From an uncultured Nitrospinaceae bacterium (GTDB taxonomy: Bacteria; Nitrospinota; Nitrospinia; Nitrospinales; VA-1), in NCBI GenBank assembly GCA_938073925.1, contig CALJGH010000142.1, positions 1 through 10,187 of the forward strand: a DNA stretch of 10,187 nt, written 5' to 3'. Under the pieces are notes generated by a model, which did not search any database, was not told the origin of the DNA, and worked only from the letters and a program-made list of their open reading frames with translations. Every line of letters begins with the position of its first letter. Position 1 is the stretch's first letter. Shown in pieces: positions 1 through 6,941 of the stretch. A program made the position numbers and the translations under genes.

Positions 1-693
1 CCACGATATACAACACCAGTCGACACCTCTCTTCTTCCCACTATTTTAAATGAGAAGGATCAGACACTGATGATCCTGATCAATCAGGGGAAATACCTTG
101 TAGGTGTGAAAAAGATAGAAACAAGTGAAACCCTCCGTCCCGATGAAAACGGTTCCCGCTTTGTAACACTCTCGGCTTTCTATATTGACCGAACAGAAAT
201 AACGGTAGTAAATTTTAAAAAATTCCAACCTCGATACAGTGAAAAACCTTATACCAATGGCAAATCCTGCCCACAATGTCCCGCTATGGGAATCGACTGG
301 AATCAAGCGCGAAAATATTGCCAATGGGCTGACAAGCGTTTACCCAGCGAAGAAGAATGGGAAGCCGCTGCCCGGGGCAACTCGACCTTCACCTGGCCTT
401 GGGGGAATGAGTTTCGACCTAAACATGCCAACACGTTCGGAAAAGAAGACGGTCATTTATCCGTGGCACCCGTAGCTTCTTTTCCTGCGGGCGCAAGCCC
501 CTATGGTGTTATGGATATGACAGGTAATGTATGGGAATGGGTACATACAAAAAATAAGGATTTACAAATCGTTAAGGGAGGCGGCTGGACCAGCTATAAC
601 AATCAGTCAAAAATTTCTTTTCGAAATAAAGTAGAAGCACAACTAAAAAACCCCACCTTCGGCTTCCGCTGCCAACGTGACGCTGAACTCTAA
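1..693 (+). CDS. FGE/SUMF1-fold (formylglycine-generating-enzyme-like) protein, 3' part only
   Basis: The frame is open from base 1, so the gene begins outside the window; the ATG at 70 is probably internal, because the family pattern of a hydrophobic strand followed by a G-x-F/Y-x-x-G turn starts there (ILINQGKYLVG). Counting that Met as 1, the family landmarks follow in order: FYIDRTEIT (37-45), GIDWNQARKYCQWADKRLP (74-92), EEEWEAAARG (94-103), YGVMDMTGNVWEW (145-157), KGGGW (169-173) and GFRC (198-201). The fold is therefore clear. True formylglycine-generating enzymes carry a Cys pair between the KGGSW and GFRC motifs; here that stretch reads TSYNNQSKI and has no Cys, so sulfatase activation is unlikely. 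A CPQC pair (67-70) sits just before the GIDW strand. Such non-catalytic members serve as binding or structural domains, often fused to kinases or in lipoproteins. The missing N-terminus would tell which. Fold call is strong; function unknown. Confidence 0.85.
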   Translation, partial: PRYTTPVDTSLLPTILNEKDQTLMILINQGKYLVGVKKIETSETLRPDENGSRFVTLSAFYIDRTEITVVNFKKFQPRYSEKPYTNGKSCPQCPAMGIDWNQARKYCQWADKRLPSEEEWEAAARGNSTFTWPWGNEFRPKHANTFGKEDGHLSVAPVASFPAGASPYGVMDMTGNVWEWVHTKNKDLQIVKGGGWTSYNNQSKISFRNKVEAQLKNPTFGFRCQRDAEL

Positions 694-794
694 AGGTCAA
701 CACTCTTTTTTCCTGTCAAAATAATTGCTCTTCTGAGAATAGTTAAATATCTTTTGAAATAATGTTGAAAAATCGAAAATAAAAATGGGCTAAA

Positions 795-823
795 TTGACC
801 GGAGTCGGCCAGTAGTGGACATT
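795..823 (+). repeat. Imperfect direct repeat, copy 1
   Basis: This copy starts TTGACCGG and ends GTGGACATT. The copy at 1096-1130 starts with the same eight bases and ends GCGGACGTT, with a CCA shortly before the end in both. The middle differs by about 6 bp in length. The two copies bracket the transposase remnant and lie in the same orientation. They could be decayed ends of an element or duplicated flanking DNA. Seen by eye only. Confidence 0.4.
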
Positions 824-925
824 CACCCGAACAAATTTTTACAGAAATTATCTCTCAGCTTTTTATTTTAAACGGTTCACTATAAGCTGAAGCGAAACAG
901 TTAAAGGTCCGGAATGACATCGAAC

Positions 926-1054
926 TTACCTTTCGTACGCACGTAAATCGTACAATTCTTTTCCGATTGAGGTCAGAGACTCACCTTTTTTCCAACGATC
1001 CCATATCTCCTGTTTCTGTGCATAGGTATATTTAATTCGGGTTCTGTATGCCAT
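926..1054 (-). pseudogene. IS30-family transposase N-terminal remnant
   Basis: Read leftward from an ATG at 1054, this frame gives 42 residues starting MAYRTRIKYTYAQKQEIWDR and continuing WKKGESLTSIGKEL before an unrelated tail and a stop at 926-928. The pattern of a basic start, a Gln-Lys helix, W-x-R-W-x-x-G-E-S-L and an I-G-x-x-L second helix is that of the N-terminal helix-turn-helix of IS30-type transposases, which normally continue for about 300 residues or more to a DDE catalytic domain. Nothing of the catalytic domain is found in any frame downstream. A GGAG lies 8-11 bases before the ATG, so the original start signal survives. Truncation comes right after the second helix. It is probably non-functional, though a short DNA-binding peptide could in principle still be made. 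Confidence 0.6.
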
Positions 1055-1095
1055 TTGCAACACTCCATCTTTTTATTTAAGATTATAGTGTTACG

Positions 1096-1130
1096 TTGAC
1101 CGGTTGAGATCACCAACCAAAGCGGACGTT
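1096..1130 (+). repeat. Imperfect direct repeat, copy 2
   Basis: Partner of the repeat at 795-823: TTGACCGG at the left end and GCGGACGTT at the right end. It lies about 40 bp upstream of the transposase remnant's start codon, where an element's left end would be expected. The IS30 family normally has inverted ends, so the direct orientation does not fit a simple intact element. Confidence 0.4.
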
Positions 1131-1330
1131 GTATGATCACATTATATCTTTATTCTGTTTTTTAGTTTTAAGACAATCGGTGATATATGTTGCGGGACGA
1201 CCCTTGAGTTTTCTGGGTTTACAATAGCGACTATTTTGGCAGGAGCCAGTCAGGTTTACCTTGAATACTTCATTGCACTGAGAGCTTGATGAGAATGAAT
1301 TTTTGGGCTCCACGCCGAGTGATGCAGAGA

Positions 1331-1353
1331 GGCCGGCGAAGAAATCGCCGGCC
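1331..1353 (-). terminator. Candidate terminator hairpin after nrdJ
   Basis: A perfect 9-bp stem, GGCCGGCGA (1331-1339) paired with TCGCCGGCC (1345-1353), closes a 5-base loop. It starts about 40 bases past the nrdJ stop codon. GCAG (1324-1327) and CTGC (1360-1363) could extend the stem after an internal loop. In the direction of nrdJ transcription the stem is followed by TCTCTGC, only a weak U-tract, so it may act as a 3'-end stabiliser or a weak intrinsic terminator. Confidence 0.5.
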
Positions 1354-1394
1354 GGACTCCTGCAAACATTTTATTCAGACGAGGCGGGTTTGAA

Positions 1395-4300
1395 TCAGGA
1401 GCAACCTGAAGTCGCTCCGCAGGTCATGCATTTTAAACACGTACCATTTCGCACCAGCGTCAGGCTGCCGCATTCCTGGCACGCATCTCCTTCATATCCT
1501 TTAAGCTTGGCAATCACAGCGGTGGTGGCAACAGCAGTACCGCCACTCAATTTTGCAGCACCGTTGCCGTTTCCATTACCGTTGTTATGGCCATTTCCGT
1601 TTATTGGATCAGCCTGAACAGCGGAGGTAGTTTGCACGTTTCCTTCTGTGGATTCTTTCGCTTCACTTTTTAAAACGAGAGGCAAAGAGTTATCATCATC
1701 TTCATCACTCGACTGCTGATTTTTTTTACCAATAGAATCAGATCGCAAATCATCCGGAGTTACCTGTGCGAGATCGTCACGCCCCAGATAGGTGATTGCC
1801 AATTCGCGGAAGATGTAATCAATGGTGGAAGTGGACATACTGATGGACTTATTCCCCGTAACCATTCCATTGGGTTCAAAGCGAGTGAACACAAAAGCGT
1901 CTGCAAATTCTTCCAGAGGAACGCCGTGTTGCAGTCCTAATGAAATGGCAATTGCAAAGCAGTTCATCAGGCTTCGATAAGCCGCGCCTTCTTTATGCAT
2001 ATCGATGAAAATTTCACCGAGGGAGCCATCGTCATACTCCCCTGTTCGCAGATAAACTTTGTGTCCGCCAATGGACGCTTTCTGAGTGTAGCCTTTGCGC
2101 CGATGAGGAAGAGCTCTACGTTTGTGCTGAATAATTTTTATAACCTGCTCGGCAGCTTTCATGGCGGGAGCTACCGGAGTCGCGGCAACTTCATCGTCTT
2201 CCATTTGCAGTTCTTTAAAGCTTTCGGTCGCCACGCTGTTTAGAGGTTGGCTGAGTTTCGATCCATCTCGATAAACGGCGGTTCCTTTCAACATGAGTTT
2301 CCAGCTGAGCATATGAGCTTTTTCTACATCTTCAATGCTTGCCTCATTTGGCATATTGATGGTTTTGGAAATCGCTCCCGAAAGAAAAGGCTGTGCTGCA
2401 GCCATCATTTGGATATGCGCTTCCGGTCGAATGAACCGTTCTCCATATCTCCCGCACTTGGTGGCGCAATCAAAAACCGAATAATGTCTTTCTTTCAGAT
2501 GCGGAGCGTTCTCAATTGTCATGCGACCGCAGATAAAATCGTTTGCCGATTGAATTTCTTCATCGGTGTATCCCAAATGCAACAGCAAGTTGAAAGTGAT
2601 GCAGTCCAGTTGCTCATCAGAAAGATTCAAAACGTCTTTGCAAAAATTTTCTCCCAACACAAATTTGTTGAATGCGAAACTGATATCAAATACTCGAGGA
2701 AGTTCCAGTTGGATTTTGTCGATCACATCATCGGTGAACCCTTTTCCCTTCAGAGAATCTCGATTGACATAAGGAGAAGAATCCAGACTTCCTGATCCGA
2801 CACAATACTCAACAATTTCCTTAACCTCTTCAGGCTTGTAACCCAATCGCCACAAGGCACCGGGAACCGATTGATTGATGATTTTGAAATAACCGCCACC
2901 AGCCAATTTTTTGTATTTAACCAACGCATAGTCAGGTTCAATACCCGTGGTGTCGCAATCCATTAGCAGGCCAATGGTGCCTGTGGGTGCGATGCAGGTT
3001 GTTTGCGCATTGCGATAACCATATTTTTCTCCCAAAGCCAAAGCATCGGCCCATTCTTTTTGCGCCGCATCAAGGAGATAGGCGGGACAATGCTCTGCCT
3101 GGATTCCTTGTGGGAATATGGTGAGTCCATCGTAGTCATGCGCTTCAACATTGTGAGACGCACGCCAGTGGTTTTTTAACACACGCAACATGGACGATTT
3201 GTTTTTCTCGTAATGAATGAATGCTCCCAACTCTTTTGCCAATTCGGCTGACATCGCGTAAGCAGCCCCGGTAGTCATAGCGGATATTGCACCGGCAATG
3301 GCTCGACCTCTTTCAGAGTCGTAAGGAATGCCCATGACCATGAGCATCGCGCCGAGATTTGCGTAACCCAAACCAAGCGTGCGGAATTCATAACTCTTTT
3401 GCGCAATCGCTTTATTTGGGAACTGCGCCATCGAGACAGAAATTTCAAGAGTGAGAGTCCACAACCGGCAAGCATGGCGATAGTCTTCCGCTTCGAACAA
3501 TCCTTTTTCTACGTTATAAAATTTCATCAAGTTGATCGAAGCCAGGTTGCAGGCCGTATCATCAAGAAACATATATTCTGAACAAGGATTGGACGCTTTT
3601 ATTTCGCCATCTTCAGGGCAGGTATGCCATTCATTTATGGTGGTGTGAAACTGCAATCCGGGATCTGCACTGGACCATGAAGAGAAGTTGACTTTATCCC
3701 ATAGATCTCGCGCTGGTAAAGTCTTGGCGACTTTACCATCTGTTCTGCGAATCAGGTTCCAGTTGCCATCGCATTCAACACTTTTCAAAAACTCATTGCT
3801 AAGGCGAACCGAGTTGTTCGAGTTTTGACCAGAAACGGTTAAGTAACCTTCCGAGGTCCAACTGGTATCGTACTCTTCAAACTCAATATCTTTAGTGCCT
3901 TGTTGAGCCAACTGGATCACGCGGTAAACATAATTTTCAGGGACAAAACAATCGAGAGCTTTGCGAACCGCTTTTTTAAGTGCTTTGTTTTTCTGCACTT
4001 CAAAACGAGCTTCGTCAGACAAACCTTCAGTCCAGCAGGCTTGAATAACACTTTTCAAGCAACGACGGGTGATCCGGCTTCCAGCAGCCAAGGCCGCGAC
4101 TTTTCTCTCTTCCTTAACCTTCCATTCGACAAACTCTTCAATGTCGGGATGATCCATATCGAGCGTGACCATTTTTGCAGCCCGTCTCGTGGTCCCGCCA
4201 GACTTAATCGCGCCCGCAGCCCGGTCGCCAATTTTCAAAAAGCTCATCAGACCAGAAGATTTACCCCCTCCAGACAATCCCTCCCCGGAACCCCGAAGGT

Positions 4301-5009
4301 TGGAAAAATTACTTCCAGTACCTGATCCAAATTTGAATAGGCGCGCCTCTTGCCGCCATAAATCCATTATTCCGCCATCACCCACCAGATCATCATTGAC
4401 CGAAAGAATGAAGCAGGCATGGGGTTGTGGTCTTTCATATGCACTTGCAGATTTCTGTAATTTCCCGGCTTCTTCGTCAAAATAATAATGACCCTGCGCT
4501 GGCCCCTCAAGACCATAGGCCCAGTTGATTCCCGTATTGAACCATTGCGGAGAATTTGGTGCAGCCAGCTGATGTATCAACATGTAACGCATTTCATCGT
4601 AGTAATTTCGCGCCGCTTCTTCACTGTTGAAACAATTTTTCTTCCAGCCCCAGTAAGTCCAGCATCCCGCTAATCTATGGATTACTTCTTGCGAGGTTGT
4701 CTCACGGGTATATTGTGCTGAAACAGAGAGTTGGTTCAGAGCTTCTTCATCTGGAATTGAAGGACAAAGCCATTCAGGCATCCCCGATTCAAATTTCTTT
4801 TTCAATCGCGCCGGAACACCAGCCTTGCGAAAATATTTCTGCGCGATGATATCCACCGCCACTTGTGACCAGGCATCCGGAACAAGAACGTTCTTTATCT
4901 CGGCAACCAAAGATCCGTCGGCGTTATTGATTTTCGATACCCGCTCGACAAACTTGATCCCTCTGTAAGGATCTTGGGATTCAACGGTGAACTTCCGGTC
5001 AATTCGCAT
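1395..5009 (-). CDS. nrdJ: Vitamin B12-dependent (class II) ribonucleoside-diphosphate reductase
   Basis: Reduces ribonucleotides to deoxyribonucleotides in the cytoplasm, using adenosylcobalamin to make the active-site thiyl radical, so it works with or without oxygen. Length is 1204 residues, as in the long NrdJ form. The active site is complete: redox Cys199 (PHACF), the N-P-C-S-E motif at 474-478 with radical Cys476 and Glu478, and second redox Cys487; the 11-residue gap between the last two matches Thermotoga NrdJ (322 and 333). APTGTIG (674-680) is the phosphate-binding turn, and GQNSNNSVR (394-402) is the family substrate loop. A TSCPD-type domain spans about 973-1075. An Asn-Gly-rich linker (about 1137-1150) leads to a cysteine tail (C1177, C1180, C1191, C1194, C1197, C1203), which probably re-reduces the active site or binds zinc. 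No ATP-cone is evident at the N-terminus. The start is supported by GGAG at 5017-5020. No radical-generating partner subunit is needed or seen. Confidence 0.97.
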   Translation of the reverse strand: MRIDRKFTVESQDPYRGIKFVERVSKINNADGSLVAEIKNVLVPDAWSQVAVDIIAQKYFRKAGVPARLKKKFESGMPEWLCPSIPDEEALNQLSVSAQYTRETTSQEVIHRLAGCWTYWGWKKNCFNSEEAARNYYDEMRYMLIHQLAAPNSPQWFNTGINWAYGLEGPAQGHYYFDEEAGKLQKSASAYERPQPHACFILSVNDDLVGDGGIMDLWRQEARLFKFGSGTGSNFSNLRGSGEGLSGGGKSSGLMSFLKIGDRAAGAIKSGGTTRRAAKMVTLDMDHPDIEEFVEWKVKEERKVAALAAGSRITRRCLKSVIQACWTEGLSDEARFEVQKNKALKKAVRKALDCFVPENYVYRVIQLAQQGTKDIEFEEYDTSWTSEGYLTVSGQNSNNSVRLSNEFLKSVECDGNWNLIRRTDGKVAKTLPARDLWDKVNFSSWSSADPGLQFHTTINEWHTCPEDGEIKASNPCSEYMFLDDTACNLASINLMKFYNVEKGLFEAEDYRHACRLWTLTLEISVSMAQFPNKAIAQKSYEFRTLGLGYANLGAMLMVMGIPYDSERGRAIAGAISAMTTGAAYAMSAELAKELGAFIHYEKNKSSMLRVLKNHWRASHNVEAHDYDGLTIFPQGIQAEHCPAYLLDAAQKEWADALALGEKYGYRNAQTTCIAPTGTIGLLMDCDTTGIEPDYALVKYKKLAGGGYFKIINQSVPGALWRLGYKPEEVKEIVEYCVGSGSLDSSPYVNRDSLKGKGFTDDVIDKIQLELPRVFDISFAFNKFVLGENFCKDVLNLSDEQLDCITFNLLLHLGYTDEEIQSANDFICGRMTIENAPHLKERHYSVFDCATKCGRYGERFIRPEAHIQMMAAAQPFLSGAISKTINMPNEASIEDVEKAHMLSWKLMLKGTAVYRDGSKLSQPLNSVATESFKELQMEDDEVAATPVAPAMKAAEQVIKIIQHKRRALPHRRKGYTQKASIGGHKVYLRTGEYDDGSLGEIFIDMHKEGAAYRSLMNCFAIAISLGLQHGVPLEEFADAFVFTRFEPNGMVTGNKSISMSTSTIDYIFRELAITYLGRDDLAQVTPDDLRSDSIGKKNQQSSDEDDDNSLPLVLKSEAKESTEGNVQTTSAVQADPINGNGHNNGNGNGNGAAKLSGGTAVATTAVIAKLKGYEGDACQECGSLTLVRNGTCLKCMTCGATSGCS

Positions 5010-5142
5010 AAAAACGCTCCGTCTCTTTCAATTCAAATCGGGTCAATAAAATTAAATACTTATTATTGAATAAAGGGCATATCACTTTTTGCTTCTCCCC
5101 ACCCTTATTTTTTAGGTGCTCAAAAATTAAATACTCCACAAA

Positions 5143-5182
5143 TATCTATATATTGTGTGTTGCATGATAAAATATATACAAG
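5143..5182 (-). promoter_or_regulatory. Candidate NrdR box pair at the nrdJ promoter
   Basis: NrdR, the ATP/dATP-sensing repressor of ribonucleotide reductase genes, binds paired 16-bp boxes close to ACACWATATATWGTGT. The stretch 5143-5158 matches 13 of 16 positions, with a perfect right half ending GTGT. A weaker second match with the same TATATA core lies at 5167-5182 (10 of 16). The boxes overlap the expected transcription start and the -10 region of the promoter, where a repressor would act. The centre-to-centre distance of about 24 bp is not the usual three helical turns, and the DNA is A+T rich, so only the first box is persuasive. No nrdR gene is in the window. Confidence 0.4.
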
Positions 5183-5197
5183 ATATGGGGTTGTCAA
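5169..5197 (-). promoter_or_regulatory. Candidate sigma70-type promoter of nrdJ
   Basis: Reading leftward, a perfect -35 TTGACA (5197-5192) is followed after 17 bases by TATTTT (5174-5169), or after 15 bases by TATATT (5176-5171). Transcription would begin near 5162 and give a leader of about 150 bases before the nrdJ start codon. Confidence 0.5.
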
Positions 5198-5248
5198 CGA
5201 AATTCTGTGACCCCTTTGTAACTTTCGACCAAGGCCAGAATTCTTAAA

Positions 5249-5270
5249 GGTTTCAGCCTTTCGGGAAACC
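5249..5270 (-). terminator. Weak hairpin downstream of the transglutaminase-like gene
   Basis: GGTTTC (5249-5254) pairs with GAAACC (5265-5270) across a 10-base loop, about 120 bases past the stop codon at 5389. In the direction of transcription it is followed by TTTAAGAATT, a broken U-tract. It could end the upstream transcript before the nrdJ promoter but is a weak candidate. Confidence 0.25.
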
Positions 5271-5388
5271 ACAAATGTAGACGAATAAAAAACGAAAATA
5301 AAGATGCGAATTTCATAACACCCAAATTTCTATTTGATTTTAAAGGGATTAAAATTCTGAATTTATAGATTCTTGGCGCAAGCTGGTC

Positions 5389-6822
5389 TCACGGGCTAGA
5401 CCAACCTATCGAAATTTTACCGACAAATTCCATCATCCGAAACGGATTTTCATCAGAATTTTGGGTGAGTTTTATATGGGTTGCATCCGCTCTATCCTGT
5501 CCAAAAGTTGGGTCCATCGCTCTCCATTCGCCGACAAATACTTCCGGCCAGGCATGGTAAAGAAATCCTTCATATTCCTTGGAATAAACCAGTCCATTGA
5601 CAATACGAGTGGGAATCCCCGAAGCCCGGGCCAAAGCTGTAAATAAAAAAGTGTGCGACTGGCATTCGCCACGCCTTTCAAGAAGAGCGTCTAAAGCAGT
5701 AACCGTATCTACCATTTCCTTTTTCAGGTTCAGATGCACCCATAAGTTAATATCCTTAGCCAACTGCCATTTACTTTTACTATCTGCTGAGAGTTCTCTT
5801 GCCAAAGCCCGGATCATTGGATGCTGCGACTGAACCTCGGCAGTCTCTTCCATGTATTTAGGGCTCAACGCTTCTTTTTTTTGGGGAATGCGGCCGATTT
5901 TCTCCGGTTCACTTTTAACCCTCAACTTGGTGATATAATTTCCATCCGCTTGTTTTTCAGATTTTAGAATTGTTTGCCTATGGTCTTCTGGGATGGAGTT
6001 CTGCGAACCCACCGGATGAATTTGATAAACCAGATCATATTTTTTGTAGGGTCGAGGCAAAGGCTTATCCGGTTTCACCAGGCTCATCGTAATGATGCTA
6101 CTGATCGTCATCGCCTCGTCAATTTTCTGCGCCTCTTGCCGTTCTTCCTTAAACGATTCGAATCCCATATCAGTGGTTTCTCTATAAACAGAGCCATCAT
6201 TGGCCAACCAAATCGTTGATTCCATGCCACTGAACCGCTGACGGATGACAAACGTATCCACCGATTCACCGCGATATTGCAGTGTTTCTTTGCGCAACAC
6301 TTCATATTGCAGATCCACCATCAACTGCAACGGTTCCACAAACAATGGCAACTCGCCTTTCTGCCCAACACGAAGGCTGTCCGAAATCAAATTTAAAAGA
6401 AAAGTCGAAGAAGGAACCGTCGTAGACGTAAACTCAACGGTTTTTTCTTTATCGTAACCCAAAGATTTGGTTCGATAACGTAGCTCGTTCCCTTTCAGCG
6501 TGCCTTCGACTTGTTGTCGATGCCCGGAGATTTCCTGCAACAGGGAAAAGCTCAACAATCTATAATCCAGATCGAGTCGTGTTGTTTGTTTAATAGTAGT
6601 GGATTGATCTACCGATTTGGAACGGATTTTAAAAAACACTGTGGAGTCCATCACAAGGCCATCGGGGCCCCAGCGGGTAACCGATTTGGTGAATCCCATC
6701 TTTTTCCCCTGGTAGTAAGTACCGAGCCAGTCCTCCCGTTCTCCAGTTCCCTCAAACAGGGATTGAGAATGAGCGGTACTGGCGAAAACCAGAAAAAGTA
6801 TGTTTAAGATAATTTTCATCAT
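5389..6822 (-). CDS. Exported transglutaminase-like (papain-fold) protein
   Basis: A 477-residue protein with a typical Sec signal peptide: a short Lys-containing start, a hydrophobic core (ILNILFLVFAS) and a likely cleavage after A-H-S at about 19. The middle (about 25-300) is rich in beta-strand-like segments and I do not recognise a named domain in it. The C-terminal third (about 325-445) is a transglutaminase-core domain: Cys387 in RRGECQSHTFLFTALAR, followed by GIPTRIVNGL, then His423 in YHAWPEVFV and Asp437 in MDPTFGQ. The Cys-His-Asp triad is complete, so it may be an active acyltransferase or cysteine peptidase acting on periplasmic or surface proteins or peptidoglycan; the substrate is unknown. 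The start could be the Met at 6822 or the adjacent one at 6819; neither has a clear Shine-Dalgarno sequence. It is transcribed away from guaB, so it is probably a separate unit. Confidence 0.88.
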   Translation of the reverse strand: MMKIILNILFLVFASTAHSQSLFEGTGEREDWLGTYYQGKKMGFTKSVTRWGPDGLVMDSTVFFKIRSKSVDQSTTIKQTTRLDLDYRLLSFSLLQEISGHRQQVEGTLKGNELRYRTKSLGYDKEKTVEFTSTTVPSSTFLLNLISDSLRVGQKGELPLFVEPLQLMVDLQYEVLRKETLQYRGESVDTFVIRQRFSGMESTIWLANDGSVYRETTDMGFESFKEERQEAQKIDEAMTISSIITMSLVKPDKPLPRPYKKYDLVYQIHPVGSQNSIPEDHRQTILKSEKQADGNYITKLRVKSEPEKIGRIPQKKEALSPKYMEETAEVQSQHPMIRALARELSADSKSKWQLAKDINLWVHLNLKKEMVDTVTALDALLERRGECQSHTFLFTALARASGIPTRIVNGLVYSKEYEGFLYHAWPEVFVGEWRAMDPTFGQDRADATHIKLTQNSDENPFRMMEFVGKISIGWSSP

Positions 6823-6845
6823 GATCGGCTTTATTGGAACATGGT

Positions 6846-6875
6846 AAAATAGGAACTACAAGGTTTTGTTGGCAA
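6846..6875 (-). promoter_or_regulatory. Candidate promoter of the transglutaminase-like gene
   Basis: Reading leftward, TTGCCA (6875-6870) and TATTTT (6851-6846) are separated by 18 bases, which places a start about 15-20 bases before the ATG at 6822. Both boxes are imperfect and the spacing is at the long end. It would share the 119-bp divergent gap with the guaB promoter. Confidence 0.3.
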
Positions 6876-6905
6876 GAATATGGACAGACGTGCTAATATC
6901 AACTT

Positions 6906-6933
6906 TTGACATTTTATGCAATTTCTATTAAAT
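6906..6933 (+). promoter_or_regulatory. Candidate guaBA promoter close to the start codon
   Basis: A perfect -35 TTGACA (6906-6911) is followed after 16 bases by TTAAAT (6928-6933), four of six matches to TATAAT. Transcription would begin at or within a base or two of the guaB ATG (6942), giving a leaderless or nearly leaderless mRNA. This agrees with the lack of any Shine-Dalgarno sequence before guaB. The -10 call is weak because the whole stretch is A+T rich. Confidence 0.4.
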
Positions 6934-6941
6934 AAAATCCT

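Larger units (their letters stand above)
694..1394. other. Gene-poor intergenic region with insertion-sequence debris
   Basis: About 700 bp separate the FGE-like gene from the end of nrdJ, which are convergent. No intact gene is visible. The first 100 bp are A+T rich with no clear terminator hairpin after the FGE-like stop codon; a T-run at 705-711 has no convincing stem before it. Within the gap are two imperfect direct repeats (795-823 and 1096-1130), an IS30-type transposase remnant (926-1054, minus strand), a short minus-strand open frame with several Cys (1137-1313, no ATG and no ribosome binding site) and a GC-rich hairpin (1331-1353). The gap looks like a scar left by mobile-element decay. 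Confidence 0.6.
5010..5388. other. A+T-rich upstream region of nrdJ
   Basis: This 379-bp gap separates the end of the transglutaminase-like gene from nrdJ, both on the minus strand. It holds the candidate nrdJ promoter and NrdR-like boxes (5143-5197) and a leader of about 150 bases. AAAATTAAATACT occurs exactly twice in the leader (5048-5060 and 5123-5135), and an AT-only-rich stem TCAATAA/TTATTGA pairs 5043-5049 with 5063-5069. A weak hairpin lies at 5249-5270. No cobalamin-riboswitch landmarks are visible, and I see no open frame that looks coding. Confidence 0.6.

Noticed and set aside
70..693. Taking the ATG at 70 as the true start of the FGE-like gene
   Set aside because: The frame is open without a stop to base 1, and the first strand of the fold begins right at this Met. 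There is no clear ribosome binding site for it; the upstream AGAAGG-like stretch is in coding sequence and may be chance.
1303..1617. A 104-codon plus-strand open frame
   Set aside because: It runs antisense over the end of nrdJ and the GC-rich hairpin; its Pro/Leu-rich tail is the complement of the N-G repeat codons. No family resemblance and no ribosome binding site.
5010..5388. Cobalamin riboswitch before the B12-dependent reductase gene
   Set aside because: Expected from the enzyme's cofactor, but no B12-box-like sequence or matching multi-stem layout is visible, and the predicted leader of about 150 bases is short for one.
5384..5403. Hairpin TGGTCT/AGACCA over the stop codon of the transglutaminase-like gene as a terminator
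   Set aside because: Only 6 bp with an 8-base loop, includes the stop codon, and is not followed by a U-tract in the direction of transcription.
6823..6941. Purine riboswitch in front of guaB
   Set aside because: The promoter call leaves almost no leader, and no three-way-junction pattern is visible in the 119-bp gap.
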